Assembly: GCA_964607575.1 (NCBI GenBank)
Contig: CAZSLS010000006.1
Span: 1 to 64,000, forward strand
Length of the DNA stretch: 64,000 nt
DNA from: BS750m-G57 sp964607575
GTDB lineage: Bacteria > Planctomycetota > Phycisphaerae > SM23-33
Direction: 5' to 3'
How positions within the stretch are numbered: the stretch's first letter is position 1; every line of letters begins with the position of its first letter. Under the pieces are notes generated by a model, which worked only from the letters and a program-made list of their open reading frames with translations, ran no database searches and was not told where the DNA came from. This document shows, one piece after another, positions 23,377-32,207 of this stretch. The translations under genes were made by a program, and so were the position numbers.

Positions 23377-25463
23377 GAGGTGCCTCGGGACATACCGACC
23401 CGGCGTATGCATCCTTCACGCTGGACATGGTCAACGGCCTGCTTCGCCATACGGGCAACGTGCAGCAGGCCGCCGACCACCTTACCGAGCAATTGCGAGA
23501 GGTGACCGGCGCCAGGACGGTCATCGTGCTTCGAGCGATGAGCCCCGAACGCGGTGGTCCGTGTCGCGCCGTAAGCGTTAACCCCCAGCGACGCGGAGCG
23601 ATCGCCGATTCGCCCGAGGCTTCGAATCTGTTTGCGCTATGTGGCGATCTGGCGCAGACGGCCCTGTGGCGAGCGGGCGACGGCGGTCCGGCGGCGAGAG
23701 TTATCGAGGCGCTCGATTGCGGGCTGACGGCGGCCGTTCCGCTGCGCGTGGAGGACAACTACATCGGATGCATCCTCGCACTCGATCTGCCAGACGACCG
23801 CCAGGGGGATATGGTTGCGGCGTGTCTGGACACGGTCGCCGGAATTGTCGCCCTCGTGCTTCACGGCGCCTTCCTGAGCGAGCAACAGGACAATATCATC
23901 GAGGCTCGCACCGCGGAACTGCGGAGTTCGCACGCCTTCCTGCAGACCGTTATGGACGCCGACCCCGAGAGCATCCTCGTGATCGATCGCGATTATCGCA
24001 TCGCACTGGGAAACCTCGCGGCGCGAAGGCGGGCGGGCGATGGCGGCGATATTGTCGGGCACAAGTGCCACGAGATCTGCCACGGAAACGACACCCCCTG
24101 CGACGAGACTGATCGCGTCTGTCCGTTGCGGCGGGTGCTGAAAACCGGCGTGCCGGTTACGGTCGTGCATAAGCATGCCGACGAGGGCGGCGACGGAGCG
24201 ATCATGGAAGTGACGGCCGCTCCGATCTTCGATACCGACGGGCAGATCGTACAGGTTGTCGAGGTCGCCCGCGATATAGCGCAGCGCGTCCGGGCCGAGG
24301 ATGAGCGTGAGAAACTGGAAGCCCAACTCCGCCAGGCGCAGAAAATGGAGGCTGTCGGGCAACTGGCCGGAGGGATCGCCCACGACTTCAACAACCTGTT
24401 GCAGGCGATCCTGGGCTACGGCGAGATGGCACATTCCGATGCTGAGCCGGGCGGCCACGTTCGCGATTTTGTCGAGGAGGTGCTGAAGGCGGGGCATCGC
24501 GCCAAGACGCTGGTCAGCCAGTTGCTGGCCTTCAGCCGGAGGCAGGTGCTCGAGATGGAGGACCTGGACCTCAATGAAGTGATCGCTGACCTGATGAAGA
24601 TGATCCGACGCGTCATCGGTGAATATATTACGCTCGATGTTCTTCTCGGGCACGACCTCGGAACTGTCCGGGCCGACCGCGGACAGATCGCGCAGATCCT
24701 GACGAACCTTTGCGTCAATGCTCGCGACGCGATGCCTGAAGGCGGAACGATCACCATCGAAACCGAGAACGTCAGGATCGACCAGGAGTATTGCGAGTCC
24801 CACACCTGGGCCAGACCGGGACGATACGTACTGCTGAGCGTGACCGACATGGGCTGTGGGATGGACGCCGAGACCATGGGGCGAGTCTTCGAACCCTTCT
24901 TCACCACCAAGGTCGTTGGCAAGGGCACGGGTCTGGGCCTCTCGACCGTCTATGGCCTGGTCAAACAGCACGAGGGATATATCCAGGTCTACAGCGAAGT
25001 CGACAAGGGCACGACGTTCAAAACCTATCTGCCCGTGGTCGAACGCTCCGTGACGGCCGTCGGCGACAAGATCGAAGGCCCCATCCCGGGCGGTAGCGAG
25101 ACGATCCTGCTGGCCGAAGACGACGAAATGGTGCTCACACTATCCGAGGCCATACTGACCCAGGCGGGGTATACTGTGCTGACCGCCGCCGACGGCGCCG
25201 AGGCGCTGAGCTTGTTCGAAGAGAACGCCGATGCGATTGGCTTGGCGATCCTGGATGTGGTGATGCCCAAACTTGGCGGACATGCCGTCTTCGAGCGGAT
25301 TCGCCCCAGGCATCCGGATGTGCGCGTGCTCTTTGCCAGCGGATACAGCATGAACGCCATCCACACGAACTTCGTCCTCGACGAGGGTTTGGCGCTCATC
25401 CAGAAACCGTATCAACGCGCCAACCTTCTCCGCAAAGTGCGGGAGATGCTCGACCATAAATGA
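23373..25463 (+). CDS. Hybrid sensor histidine kinase/response regulator (GAF-PAS-HisKA-HATPase-REC)
   Basis: A 696-residue cytoplasmic protein. Domains in order: a GAF-like N-terminus (about 1-190), a PAS domain with a cysteine-containing loop (GHKCHEICHGNDTPC, then VCPLRR), a HisKA domain with phospho-accepting His 337 in GGIAHDFNNLL, a HATPase with N, G1 and G2 boxes (NLCVNARDAMPEGG, DMGCGM, GKGTGLGLSTV), and a C-terminal receiver with acceptor Asp 628 in LAILDVVMPK. There is no membrane segment, so the signal is probably internal. The GTG start at 23373 overlaps the DUF1638 stop with GGGAGA upstream; a longer frame to 23046 is only the shadow of the previous gene. The kinase may sense the state of the corrinoid module. 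Confidence 0.82.
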   Translation: MRGASGHTDPAYASFTLDMVNGLLRHTGNVQQAADHLTEQLREVTGARTVIVLRAMSPERGGPCRAVSVNPQRRGAIADSPEASNLFALCGDLAQTALWRAGDGGPAARVIEALDCGLTAAVPLRVEDNYIGCILALDLPDDRQGDMVAACLDTVAGIVALVLHGAFLSEQQDNIIEARTAELRSSHAFLQTVMDADPESILVIDRDYRIALGNLAARRRAGDGGDIVGHKCHEICHGNDTPCDETDRVCPLRRVLKTGVPVTVVHKHADEGGDGAIMEVTAAPIFDTDGQIVQVVEVARDIAQRVRAEDEREKLEAQLRQAQKMEAVGQLAGGIAHDFNNLLQAILGYGEMAHSDAEPGGHVRDFVEEVLKAGHRAKTLVSQLLAFSRRQVLEMEDLDLNEVIADLMKMIRRVIGEYITLDVLLGHDLGTVRADRGQIAQILTNLCVNARDAMPEGGTITIETENVRIDQEYCESHTWARPGRYVLLSVTDMGCGMDAETMGRVFEPFFTTKVVGKGTGLGLSTVYGLVKQHEGYIQVYSEVDKGTTFKTYLPVVERSVTAVGDKIEGPIPGGSETILLAEDDEMVLTLSEAILTQAGYTVLTAADGAEALSLFEENADAIGLAILDVVMPKLGGHAVFERIRPRHPDVRVLFASGYSMNAIHTNFVLDEGLALIQKPYQRANLLRKVREMLDHK

Positions 25464-25510
25464 CAGGCACAGGCAGGGTGGATGCCTAATTCCGATATCG
25501 CAGGTGTATA

Positions 25511-25539
25511 TTGACATTTTCGCTCGGGTTTACTAGGCT
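25511..25539 (+). promoter_or_regulatory. Candidate promoter for the second HzsA-like gene
   Basis: A perfect TTGACA (25511-25516) is followed after 17 bases by TAGGCT (25534-25539). The -10 match is weak (three of six), so this is a tentative call. Confidence 0.35.
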
Positions 25540-25604
25540 CAGGGGGCGTTGGTTTGCATGAAGAACAGAAACCGATAACCCTCAGGCTGTTCAGGAGTAT
25601 TAAG

Positions 25605-28094
25605 ATGACGTGTCCCCGAAAAGTGTTGGCTGTGGTACTTATTTCGATTCTTTGTTTGCAGATTTCGGCGGTCCGGGCGGCGAATGTCGTCGGCGGGACA
25701 CCTGAAGTTGTTCATGCCGACTGGAAAGCGCAATATCTCCAGACCAAGAACCAGATTGGAGGCAAGGGGCGGAATCGTTTTCCAGCCGAGCAGATCCTCA
25801 ACGCACAGGCGACGATACTGGATACGGACAAGACCCCGCTGGACGTCGCCCTGCGTCGCATAGCGGCGGTTGTCAAGAAGCTCAAGGGGCTGAAAGGCGT
25901 TGGCGATCTGAGCGGGGCAGAAAAGACGATCGCCCAAATCAAGGCCGCCGCCTCCAAAGACGGCGCCGACGTGGAGGCGCTCTACATGACGTTGCGAGCG
26001 GCCGGTCGCAAGGCGATCCTGTCGAACCCGCTACTGAAAGCCGACGATCTGCTGTTTGTCTCACGCGGAGTTCTCAACGACGCATCACGGCGGAAGTCCG
26101 AGTACGACGGCGATCATTTCTGCGATCAGTACTACGGGCACAACGGCAGGACCGGCGGGGGGCTGTTCATCCTGAAGAACTACAAAACCGATGCTCCGAA
26201 GCTGGTGAACGTCGTGAAAGGCCTGAAGGTCCCCAGCGGTACGAACAAGGGCAAGCTGATGGAAGAAGGAGCGTTCATCTCGCCGGATCTTTCCTTTGAC
26301 GGCAAGACGATACTCTTTTCCTGGAGCAGCGGCGTCAAGACGAAATGGAGCCCCGAAACCAGGTTCAGCGTCTTCAAGATCGGCGTCGATGGCAAAGGGC
26401 TCACCCGCCTGACCGACGGTTGCTTCGACGATTTCGACCCATTCTGGCTGCCCAATGGTCGGATCGTTTTCATGTCGACGCGTAGATACGGGTTCGGTCG
26501 CTGCCACGGCCGCCCCGTCCCGGCGTTTACGATGTTCTCGATAAAGCCCGACGGAAGCGACATGTACAGCATCGACTTCCACGAGACCAACGAGTTCCAT
26601 CCCAGCGTCGACAATCGCGGTATGCTCGTCTACACGCGCTGGGACTACGTCGACCGCGACCACAACGGCGCCCACCATATGTGGCATTGCTATCCGGACG
26701 GGCGGGACCCGCGGTCGTTCCACTCCAACTACGCGCTGCCCTTCAGCACGGTCGATCCTAAGGCGCCCAAGCCCCGCGGAATTAACATGCGTCCATGGGC
26801 GGAATTCAACTGTCGTTCGATACCCGGGTCCAACAAGTACGTCGCCACCGCCGGACCGCATCACGGACAGGCGTTCGGTTCGCTCGTGCTGATCGACATC
26901 AGCGTCCCCGACGACAACAAAATGTCGCAGACCAAACGCATCACGCCGGACGTGAGGTTCCCCGAATCCGAAGGCGGCGTGCGCGGATTCGATAAGATGA
27001 CGTATGGTACGGCATGGCCTCTGAGCGAGAGCTTCTACCTGTGCAACTACAAGGATACCGCCAGCCTGATCGACGAAATGGGCAACAGGGAAATCATCTG
27101 CAAGACCACCAACGGGCTGCGGATACTCGACCCGACGCCCGTTCGCGCCAGGAAGAAACCGCCGATTATCGCCACCCAGACCTACCAGGGCGAAAGGCTG
27201 AAAGCAGACTCGCCGACCGCCACCATAAGCGTGATGAACGTCTACGTCACCGACGAATACGGGAAACTCCCCAAGGGTTCGAAGATCAAGCATATGCGTA
27301 TCGTCCAGGTGCTTCCCAAGTCGACCCCGCGTGCCAACAACCCGAGGATCGGACGCGGCGATCAATCCCTGGCGAGAATCCCGCTGGGCGTGGTCCCGGT
27401 CGAGGCCGACGGAAGCGTTTCATGCGAGGCTCCGGTCGGAAAGGCGATCTACTTCCAACTGCTGGACGCAAACGGAATGGCCGTTCAGTCCATGCGGTCG
27501 GTCACGTACGTTCACCCCGGCGAGCGGTTGTCGTGCATCGGTTGTCACGAGGACAAGTGGGGCGCACCGCCGTCGGCCGCACGCCCGCTTGCAATGCGAC
27601 GGGCGCCTTCGGAACTCAAACCGGAGGTCAAGAATAACGTGATGTTCAGCTTCCATCGCAACGTCCGTCCGGTGTTCGACGCCAAATGCGTCAAGTGCCA
27701 CAAGTCCAAGAAGGACGCCGGTCCCACGAATATGTCGTTCGGCGCTCTGGGCAAGTACACGTTCTACTTCGGGCATGGATACCACAGGAACATGTCCGGC
27801 GGAACGCGCACGAAACCGGGTCAGTTCGGCGCGATGTTCTCGAAGATGGGCAAGGCGCTGATGAGCCCCGGGCATCTGAAAGCGATGAAGGCGGGCAAGT
27901 TCACCGCCGAGGACCGGCGGAGCGTCTTCATGTGGCTGGACATGAACTCCAACGAGTTCACCGCGTACCTGGACGTGGCCGCGCAGAGGGAGGGAAAGAT
28001 AGTCTGGCCGAAGTACGACGTGGACCCGAAGAACTACACCGGTGTCGAGAAGCGCAGCGCGGTGGTCACGGCGACCCCCGCTTCGTCGCGATAG
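25605..28094 (+). CDS. HzsA-like secreted dihaem beta-propeller protein
   Basis: An 829-residue protein with a signal peptide (MTCPRKVLAVVLISILCLQ). An N-terminal helical region is followed by a PD40/TolB-like propeller (DLSFDGKTILFSW, FKIGVDGKGLTRLTDG, STRRYGFGRCHGRP) and a hydrazine synthase alpha-like core. Two c-type haem motifs are seen near the C-terminus, CIGCH and CVKCH, one fewer than in the relative at 17167. AGGAG at 25592-25596 supports the ATG at 25605. The 3' end overlaps the convergent archaemetzincin gene by 29 bases. The function of this family is largely unknown; redox chemistry at the cell surface is inferred from the haem sites. Confidence 0.75.
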   Translation: MTCPRKVLAVVLISILCLQISAVRAANVVGGTPEVVHADWKAQYLQTKNQIGGKGRNRFPAEQILNAQATILDTDKTPLDVALRRIAAVVKKLKGLKGVGDLSGAEKTIAQIKAAASKDGADVEALYMTLRAAGRKAILSNPLLKADDLLFVSRGVLNDASRRKSEYDGDHFCDQYYGHNGRTGGGLFILKNYKTDAPKLVNVVKGLKVPSGTNKGKLMEEGAFISPDLSFDGKTILFSWSSGVKTKWSPETRFSVFKIGVDGKGLTRLTDGCFDDFDPFWLPNGRIVFMSTRRYGFGRCHGRPVPAFTMFSIKPDGSDMYSIDFHETNEFHPSVDNRGMLVYTRWDYVDRDHNGAHHMWHCYPDGRDPRSFHSNYALPFSTVDPKAPKPRGINMRPWAEFNCRSIPGSNKYVATAGPHHGQAFGSLVLIDISVPDDNKMSQTKRITPDVRFPESEGGVRGFDKMTYGTAWPLSESFYLCNYKDTASLIDEMGNREIICKTTNGLRILDPTPVRARKKPPIIATQTYQGERLKADSPTATISVMNVYVTDEYGKLPKGSKIKHMRIVQVLPKSTPRANNPRIGRGDQSLARIPLGVVPVEADGSVSCEAPVGKAIYFQLLDANGMAVQSMRSVTYVHPGERLSCIGCHEDKWGAPPSAARPLAMRRAPSELKPEVKNNVMFSFHRNVRPVFDAKCVKCHKSKKDAGPTNMSFGALGKYTFYFGHGYHRNMSGGTRTKPGQFGAMFSKMGKALMSPGHLKAMKAGKFTAEDRRSVFMWLDMNSNEFTAYLDVAAQREGKIVWPKYDVDPKNYTGVEKRSAVVTATPASSR

Positions 28095-29100
28095 TTTTTA
28101 CCGGTTGCGTGGTTGGGATTCTCCCGCCCAGAGCCTTGATGGATTTGGCGTAGAAGGCGGCTTGGTCTTTCAGGCCGGTTCTTGCGCAGAACGAATATAG
28201 TGCGGCGAATCGTTTTACCGGATCGATGCGGGTGGCCCAGCATACTTTGGCGAGGCATTCGGGTCCGAGTGCTATCGGGCGGCTGTCTGATTCTTCGCGG
28301 TGGTTCGCCCCGCACATGTTGCACTCGTATGCCGTGCAGTGATACATTGTGAACATGTGTCCGGTCTCGTGCGTGGCGGTCTTCAGCGTCCTCAGCAGGA
28401 ACAGACGGAAGTCGGCGGGGGACTTGTCGGGCTCACCGTTGCGATTGACCGACCATACGCCCACACGCTTCCGCAGCGAAGCCTGCCCGAACACGAAATT
28501 CCATCCCTCGCCCGGCCAGAGGTCCGTGGCGGTGAAAGCGATGTAGGCGGCGGCGTCTTTCGGAAGGCGGGGGTAGAGCACCTGGTCGAGCACGTAGGTG
28601 CTGAGTATCTGCTTTACGCGCCACCGTGGATGCACCCGCCGGGCCTTGGACGGTATTACCGAAAGCGGGAGGTCCTTGCGGATGACGACCTTCGTGTTGA
28701 AGTACAGGCCCATGAACTCCGCGGACAGCGCGACCGTTTTTCGCTGCGATTTTGTGAAGGCGCCCAGTGGCTGGACGTAGATGATATTCCTGGTTCCGAT
28801 AGGGCGGACGGGTCCCGATGCCAGGTACTGGGCGAAGGTCTGTCCCGGTTCGGTGTGGGTGTCCAGCCAGTCGCCGTGTCTGGGCTTGCGGATCTTCTTA
28901 TGCAGCGGTTTGAGCTTCGCGATGGCGGTCTTGAGTTGTGCGGCGCGGGTCCGGTCGGCCGGTGTGGCGGCAAGGGAACTGCTCAATAAGAACTGTCGCA
29001 CGCATGCGGTGGCGACCAGGATTACTCCCGTACCCAGAAGCATTGCCACGGCGCGGCGTCTGAGTCGCCGCCTGGGGCCCACGTTGTCCTGCTGTTCCAT
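28066..29100 (-). CDS. Membrane-anchored archaemetzincin-like zinc peptidase (M54)
   Basis: A 344-residue protein with an N-terminal membrane segment (AMLLGTGVILVATACV). The metzincin-type motif HETGHMFTMYHC carries three zinc-binding His residues and the catalytic Glu, followed by TAYECNMCGANHREESDSRP, which matches the archaemetzincin pattern HC-x4-C-x-M ... N-x-x-E-x-D-x-R-P. The usual second CPxC is GPEC here, so one structural Cys is missing, while two extra cysteines (MCG, KVC) appear nearby. Archaemetzincins are aminopeptidase-like metalloproteases with poorly known substrates, and an anchored form is unusual. The start at 29100 has no strong ribosome binding site; a Met at 29043 is an alternative. 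Confidence 0.75.
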   Translation of the reverse strand: MEQQDNVGPRRRLRRRAVAMLLGTGVILVATACVRQFLLSSSLAATPADRTRAAQLKTAIAKLKPLHKKIRKPRHGDWLDTHTEPGQTFAQYLASGPVRPIGTRNIIYVQPLGAFTKSQRKTVALSAEFMGLYFNTKVVIRKDLPLSVIPSKARRVHPRWRVKQILSTYVLDQVLYPRLPKDAAAYIAFTATDLWPGEGWNFVFGQASLRKRVGVWSVNRNGEPDKSPADFRLFLLRTLKTATHETGHMFTMYHCTAYECNMCGANHREESDSRPIALGPECLAKVCWATRIDPVKRFAALYSFCARTGLKDQAAFYAKSIKALGGRIPTTQPVKTIATKRGSP

Positions 29101-29151
29101 TACTTGATTGTAGCAACGGACGAATCGTCAGGCAAAAAAAATGACTGGTAG

Positions 29152-29180
29152 TTGCCAGAACCCCGGCCGGTGCCTATCCT
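29152..29180 (+). promoter_or_regulatory. Candidate promoter for the M24 peptidase/acetyl-CoA carboxylase operon
   Basis: TTGCCA (29152-29157), 17 bases, TATCCT (29175-29180). Transcription would begin around 29187, almost at the ATG at 29189, so the first gene would be leaderless or nearly so if this promoter is used. Confidence 0.4.
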
Positions 29181-29188
29181 TGGGGCAT

Positions 29189-30307
29189 ATGGTTAGTAAG
29201 AACAACAGATTGAAGACGTGTGCATCCCGCAGGCGCCGGACCGCCAAACGGGCTGCGGGTCAGAAGGTTGACGCAATGTTGATCAGCAAGCCTGAAGATG
29301 TCAGCTACCTTTGCGGTTTCACCGGTGAAGACGCCACGCTGCTCGTCGCGGCGCGATGGGCGGTACTCATCACCGACGGGCGGTTTGGGCAGCAGGGCCC
29401 GCGCGAGTGTCCGGACATCGAGGTGGTCATCCGCAAGAAGGGAATGGCCGAGGCGATCAAGAACACACTCAAAGGACGCAAGATCCGTCGCCTTGGTGTG
29501 CAGGCAGGTTACCTTACTGCCGCCGCGGTCGATATCTTTGCGAAAGCCCTCGGGCAGCGCCGGGTTAAAACGCTTACCAACATCGTAGCCCCGCTCAGGG
29601 CGAGCAAGGACGACAGCGAGGTCCGCCTGATCCGCAAAGCCGCCTCCGTCGCCCAGAAGGCGTTCTTGCGACTGACGTCTCGCGGACGGAAGGCATTTGT
29701 CGGTCGCAGCGAGCGTGAGGTCGCGGCTGAACTGGAATACCTTATGCGTCTGGAGGGCGCCGATGCGGCAGCCTTCGAGACCATACTGGCCGCCGGTCCC
29801 CACGCATGCGACTGCCACTACAAGCCCGATTCAACGAAGATCCGCGCCGGTCAATCGGTCCTCATAGACTGGGGCGCCAGGGTCGGGGGTTATTGCAGCG
29901 ACTTGACTCGGACCATATTCACGGGTAAAATCCCGCCGAAAATTGGTGAGATATACCCGATCGTTCGCGACGCCCAGACCGCGGGCATTAACGCCCTGCG
30001 GGCCGGTGTGTTGTTGAAATCGCCCGACGCCGCGGCGCGCAAGGTGATCGTTGACGCCGGATTCGGAGACAAATTCGTCCACGGGCTAGGTCACGGACTT
30101 GGTCGGGAAGTACACGAGGCCCCGGGTTTGGGCGCCAAGGGACCGGGGCGCCTGCGAAGCGGTATGGTCGTGACGGTCGAACCGGGAATATACCTGCCCG
30201 GAGTCGGTGGTGTGCGGATCGAAGACGACATTCTCGTCACCGCCGACGGACCAAAACGCCTGAGCACGCTGACCACAGATATCCGTGCGATGGTGCTCAA
30301 ACGATAA
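29189..30307 (+). CDS. M24-family Xaa-Pro peptidase
   Basis: A 372-residue protein with the creatinase-like N-terminal domain (PEDVSYLCGFTGEDATLLVA) and a pita-bread peptidase domain. The five metal ligands are visible: Asp in LIDWGARVGG and SDLTRTI, His in GLGHGLGREVHE, Glu in TVEPGIYLPG and Glu in VRIEDDI. It would cleave X-Pro dipeptides or N-terminal X-Pro bonds in the cytoplasm. In many bacteria this gene precedes efp, accB and accC; here it leads directly into accB and accC and efp is absent. The start at 29189 is chosen because it gives a complete N-terminal domain; GGGG lies upstream. Confidence 0.85.
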   Translation: MVSKNNRLKTCASRRRRTAKRAAGQKVDAMLISKPEDVSYLCGFTGEDATLLVAARWAVLITDGRFGQQGPRECPDIEVVIRKKGMAEAIKNTLKGRKIRRLGVQAGYLTAAAVDIFAKALGQRRVKTLTNIVAPLRASKDDSEVRLIRKAASVAQKAFLRLTSRGRKAFVGRSEREVAAELEYLMRLEGADAAAFETILAAGPHACDCHYKPDSTKIRAGQSVLIDWGARVGGYCSDLTRTIFTGKIPPKIGEIYPIVRDAQTAGINALRAGVLLKSPDAAARKVIVDAGFGDKFVHGLGHGLGREVHEAPGLGAKGPGRLRSGMVVTVEPGIYLPGVGGVRIEDDILVTADGPKRLSTLTTDIRAMVLKR

Positions 30308-30336
30308 CGCCTCGGCGTCAGTGACAGGAGTTGCTT

Positions 30337-30807
30337 ATGGACATCAAGGAAATCAAGCGGTTGGTCAAGCTCATGATCGACAACGGCCTGACCGAGATGA
30401 ATATCGTCGACGGAGACCAGAAAATATCTCTGAAGAAAGGCCCGCAGGGAAGAGTGGTTATGGACCCTGTGATCCTGCCCGCGCCCGCACCGACCATTGC
30501 GGCTTCCGCCCCGGTGGTCCCTAACGGAGCCGATCTCGCACCCGCTGTCGACGAGCCCGAAAGCACCCTGATTGAGATAACCAGTCCCATGGTGGGCACC
30601 TTCTACAGCTCATCGAGCCCCGACACCGACGCATTCGTATCGCTGGGAGACCCTGTCGGAGACGACACGGTTGTCTGTATCGTTGAAGCCATGAAAGTCA
30701 TGAACGAGATCAAGGCCGAATGCCGCGGTAAGATCGCTGAAATATGCGTCAAGAACGCTCAACCGGTGGAATTCGGGCAGGTTCTCTTTCGCCTCATACC
30801 GGATTGA
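30337..30807 (+). CDS. accB: Biotin carboxyl carrier protein of acetyl-CoA carboxylase
   Basis: A 156-residue protein. The N-terminal part (MDIKEIKRLVKLMIDNGL, DGDQKISLKKG) is typical of AccB, then comes a Pro/Ala-rich linker and the C-terminal biotinyl domain with VEAMKVMNEI, in which Lys 120 is the biotinylated residue. It carries CO2 between biotin carboxylase and carboxyltransferase in fatty-acid synthesis. AGGAG at 30326-30330 supports the ATG at 30337 rather than the TTG six bases earlier. accC follows after 21 bases. Confidence 0.95.
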   Translation: MDIKEIKRLVKLMIDNGLTEMNIVDGDQKISLKKGPQGRVVMDPVILPAPAPTIAASAPVVPNGADLAPAVDEPESTLIEITSPMVGTFYSSSSPDTDAFVSLGDPVGDDTVVCIVEAMKVMNEIKAECRGKIAEICVKNAQPVEFGQVLFRLIPD

Positions 30808-30828
30808 CGCCCACCAAGGAACCATTGA

Positions 30829-32175
30829 ATGTTTTCCCGTATCCTCATTGCCAATCGCGGTGAAGTGGCTTTGCGTATCATCCGGGCCTGCAGAGAACTC
30901 GGTATCGAGTCGGTGGCGGTCTACTCCCAGGCCGACAGCAACGCCAGCTACCTCCACCTCGCCGACGAACGCGTGTGCATAGGCAAGGCCCCCTCGGTCG
31001 ACAGCTATCTCAATATCCCGCGAATTATCGCGGCGGCGGAAATAGCCGACGTCGAAGCGATACACCCCGGATACGGTTTTCTCGCCGAGAACGCCCATTT
31101 CGCCGAGGTCTGCCAGGACTGCAAGATCGAGTTCATCGGACCGAGCATCGACAGCATGAAACTGCTCGGCGACAAGATCCGCGCCAAGGCTCTCGCCAAA
31201 GAAGTGGGCGTTCCGATGGCGCCCGATTCTGACGGACCGGTCGAGACCGTCGAAGAGGCCCTGGCGGTAGCTGAGCGAATCGGTTATCCCGTCGCCATCA
31301 AAGCCGCCGCCGGCGGCGGGGGGCGCGGAATACGCTTCGTCCACAATGCCGCAAGCCTCAAGAGCATGTACAGGCAGGCGCAGTCCGAGGCCGAAATCGC
31401 CTTCAAAGACGGTACGCTGTTCATGGAGAAGTGCATCGAGAACTTCCGCCATATCGAGGTCCAACTGCTCGGCGACCGCCACGGTAACGTGGTACACCTC
31501 TACGAGCGCGACTGCTCGGTCCAGAGACGCCAGCAGAAGCTGATCGAAGAAACTCCCGCACCGGGGCTGGACCCGGAACTCCGAGAACAAATATGCGATG
31601 CGGCGGTCCGGCTGGCCAGGGCGTGCGATTATTACAGCGCGGGCACGGTCGAGTTCATGCTCGACGAGGACAACAACTTCTACTTCCTCGAGGTCAACAC
31701 GCGGATACAGGTAGAACATCCGATTACCGAAATGGTCACCGGGATAGACCTGGTGAAGTGGCAGTTGCGGATCGCCGACGGCGAGAAGTTGCCCTTTGCC
31801 CAGGACGACATAACCTCCCAGGGCCACGCCATCGAATGCCGCATCAACGCCGAAGATCCCGCAAATAACTTCCGGCCGTCCCCCGGCGAGGTCCGCGCAT
31901 TTGTCGCTCCGGGCGGATTTGGCGTTCGCTGGGACTCTCACGTCTACCAGGGATACAATATCCCGCCGACCTACGATTCGCTGGTGGGCAAGCTGATCGT
32001 CCACAAACCGACGCGCGCCGAAGCCATCGCCACGACCAAGAGGGCACTCGATGAGTTTGTGATAGAGCCTACAAGAACAACTATCCCGCTCTGCCGCCGG
32101 ATCATGTCCGAGCAGAGATTCGTCGCCGCCCAATGGGATACGAAATACGTTGAACGCGAAATGATGGACGATTAG
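30829..32175 (+). CDS. accC: Biotin carboxylase subunit of acetyl-CoA carboxylase
   Basis: A 448-residue protein, the standard AccC length. ATP-grasp features are all present: the N-terminal FSRILIANRGEVALRIIRA, the Gly-rich ATP lid KAAAGGGGRGIRFV, the catalytic segment EVNTRIQVEHPITEMVTG and the C-terminal domain (INAEDPANNFRPSPG, YDSLVGKLIVH). It carboxylates biotin on AccB using ATP and bicarbonate. It is co-transcribed with accB. The carboxyltransferase genes accA and accD are not in this window. Confidence 0.96.
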   Translation: MFSRILIANRGEVALRIIRACRELGIESVAVYSQADSNASYLHLADERVCIGKAPSVDSYLNIPRIIAAAEIADVEAIHPGYGFLAENAHFAEVCQDCKIEFIGPSIDSMKLLGDKIRAKALAKEVGVPMAPDSDGPVETVEEALAVAERIGYPVAIKAAAGGGGRGIRFVHNAASLKSMYRQAQSEAEIAFKDGTLFMEKCIENFRHIEVQLLGDRHGNVVHLYERDCSVQRRQQKLIEETPAPGLDPELREQICDAAVRLARACDYYSAGTVEFMLDEDNNFYFLEVNTRIQVEHPITEMVTGIDLVKWQLRIADGEKLPFAQDDITSQGHAIECRINAEDPANNFRPSPGEVRAFVAPGGFGVRWDSHVYQGYNIPPTYDSLVGKLIVHKPTRAEAIATTKRALDEFVIEPTRTTIPLCRRIMSEQRFVAAQWDTKYVEREMMDD

Positions 32176-32207
32176 CCCGACCGATGCGCCCCTGAAGGGA
32201 GATACGC

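Noticed and set aside
23637..24971. 444-codon reading frame on the minus strand
   Set aside because: It is a shadow of the hybrid kinase, which has complete HisKA and HATPase motifs.
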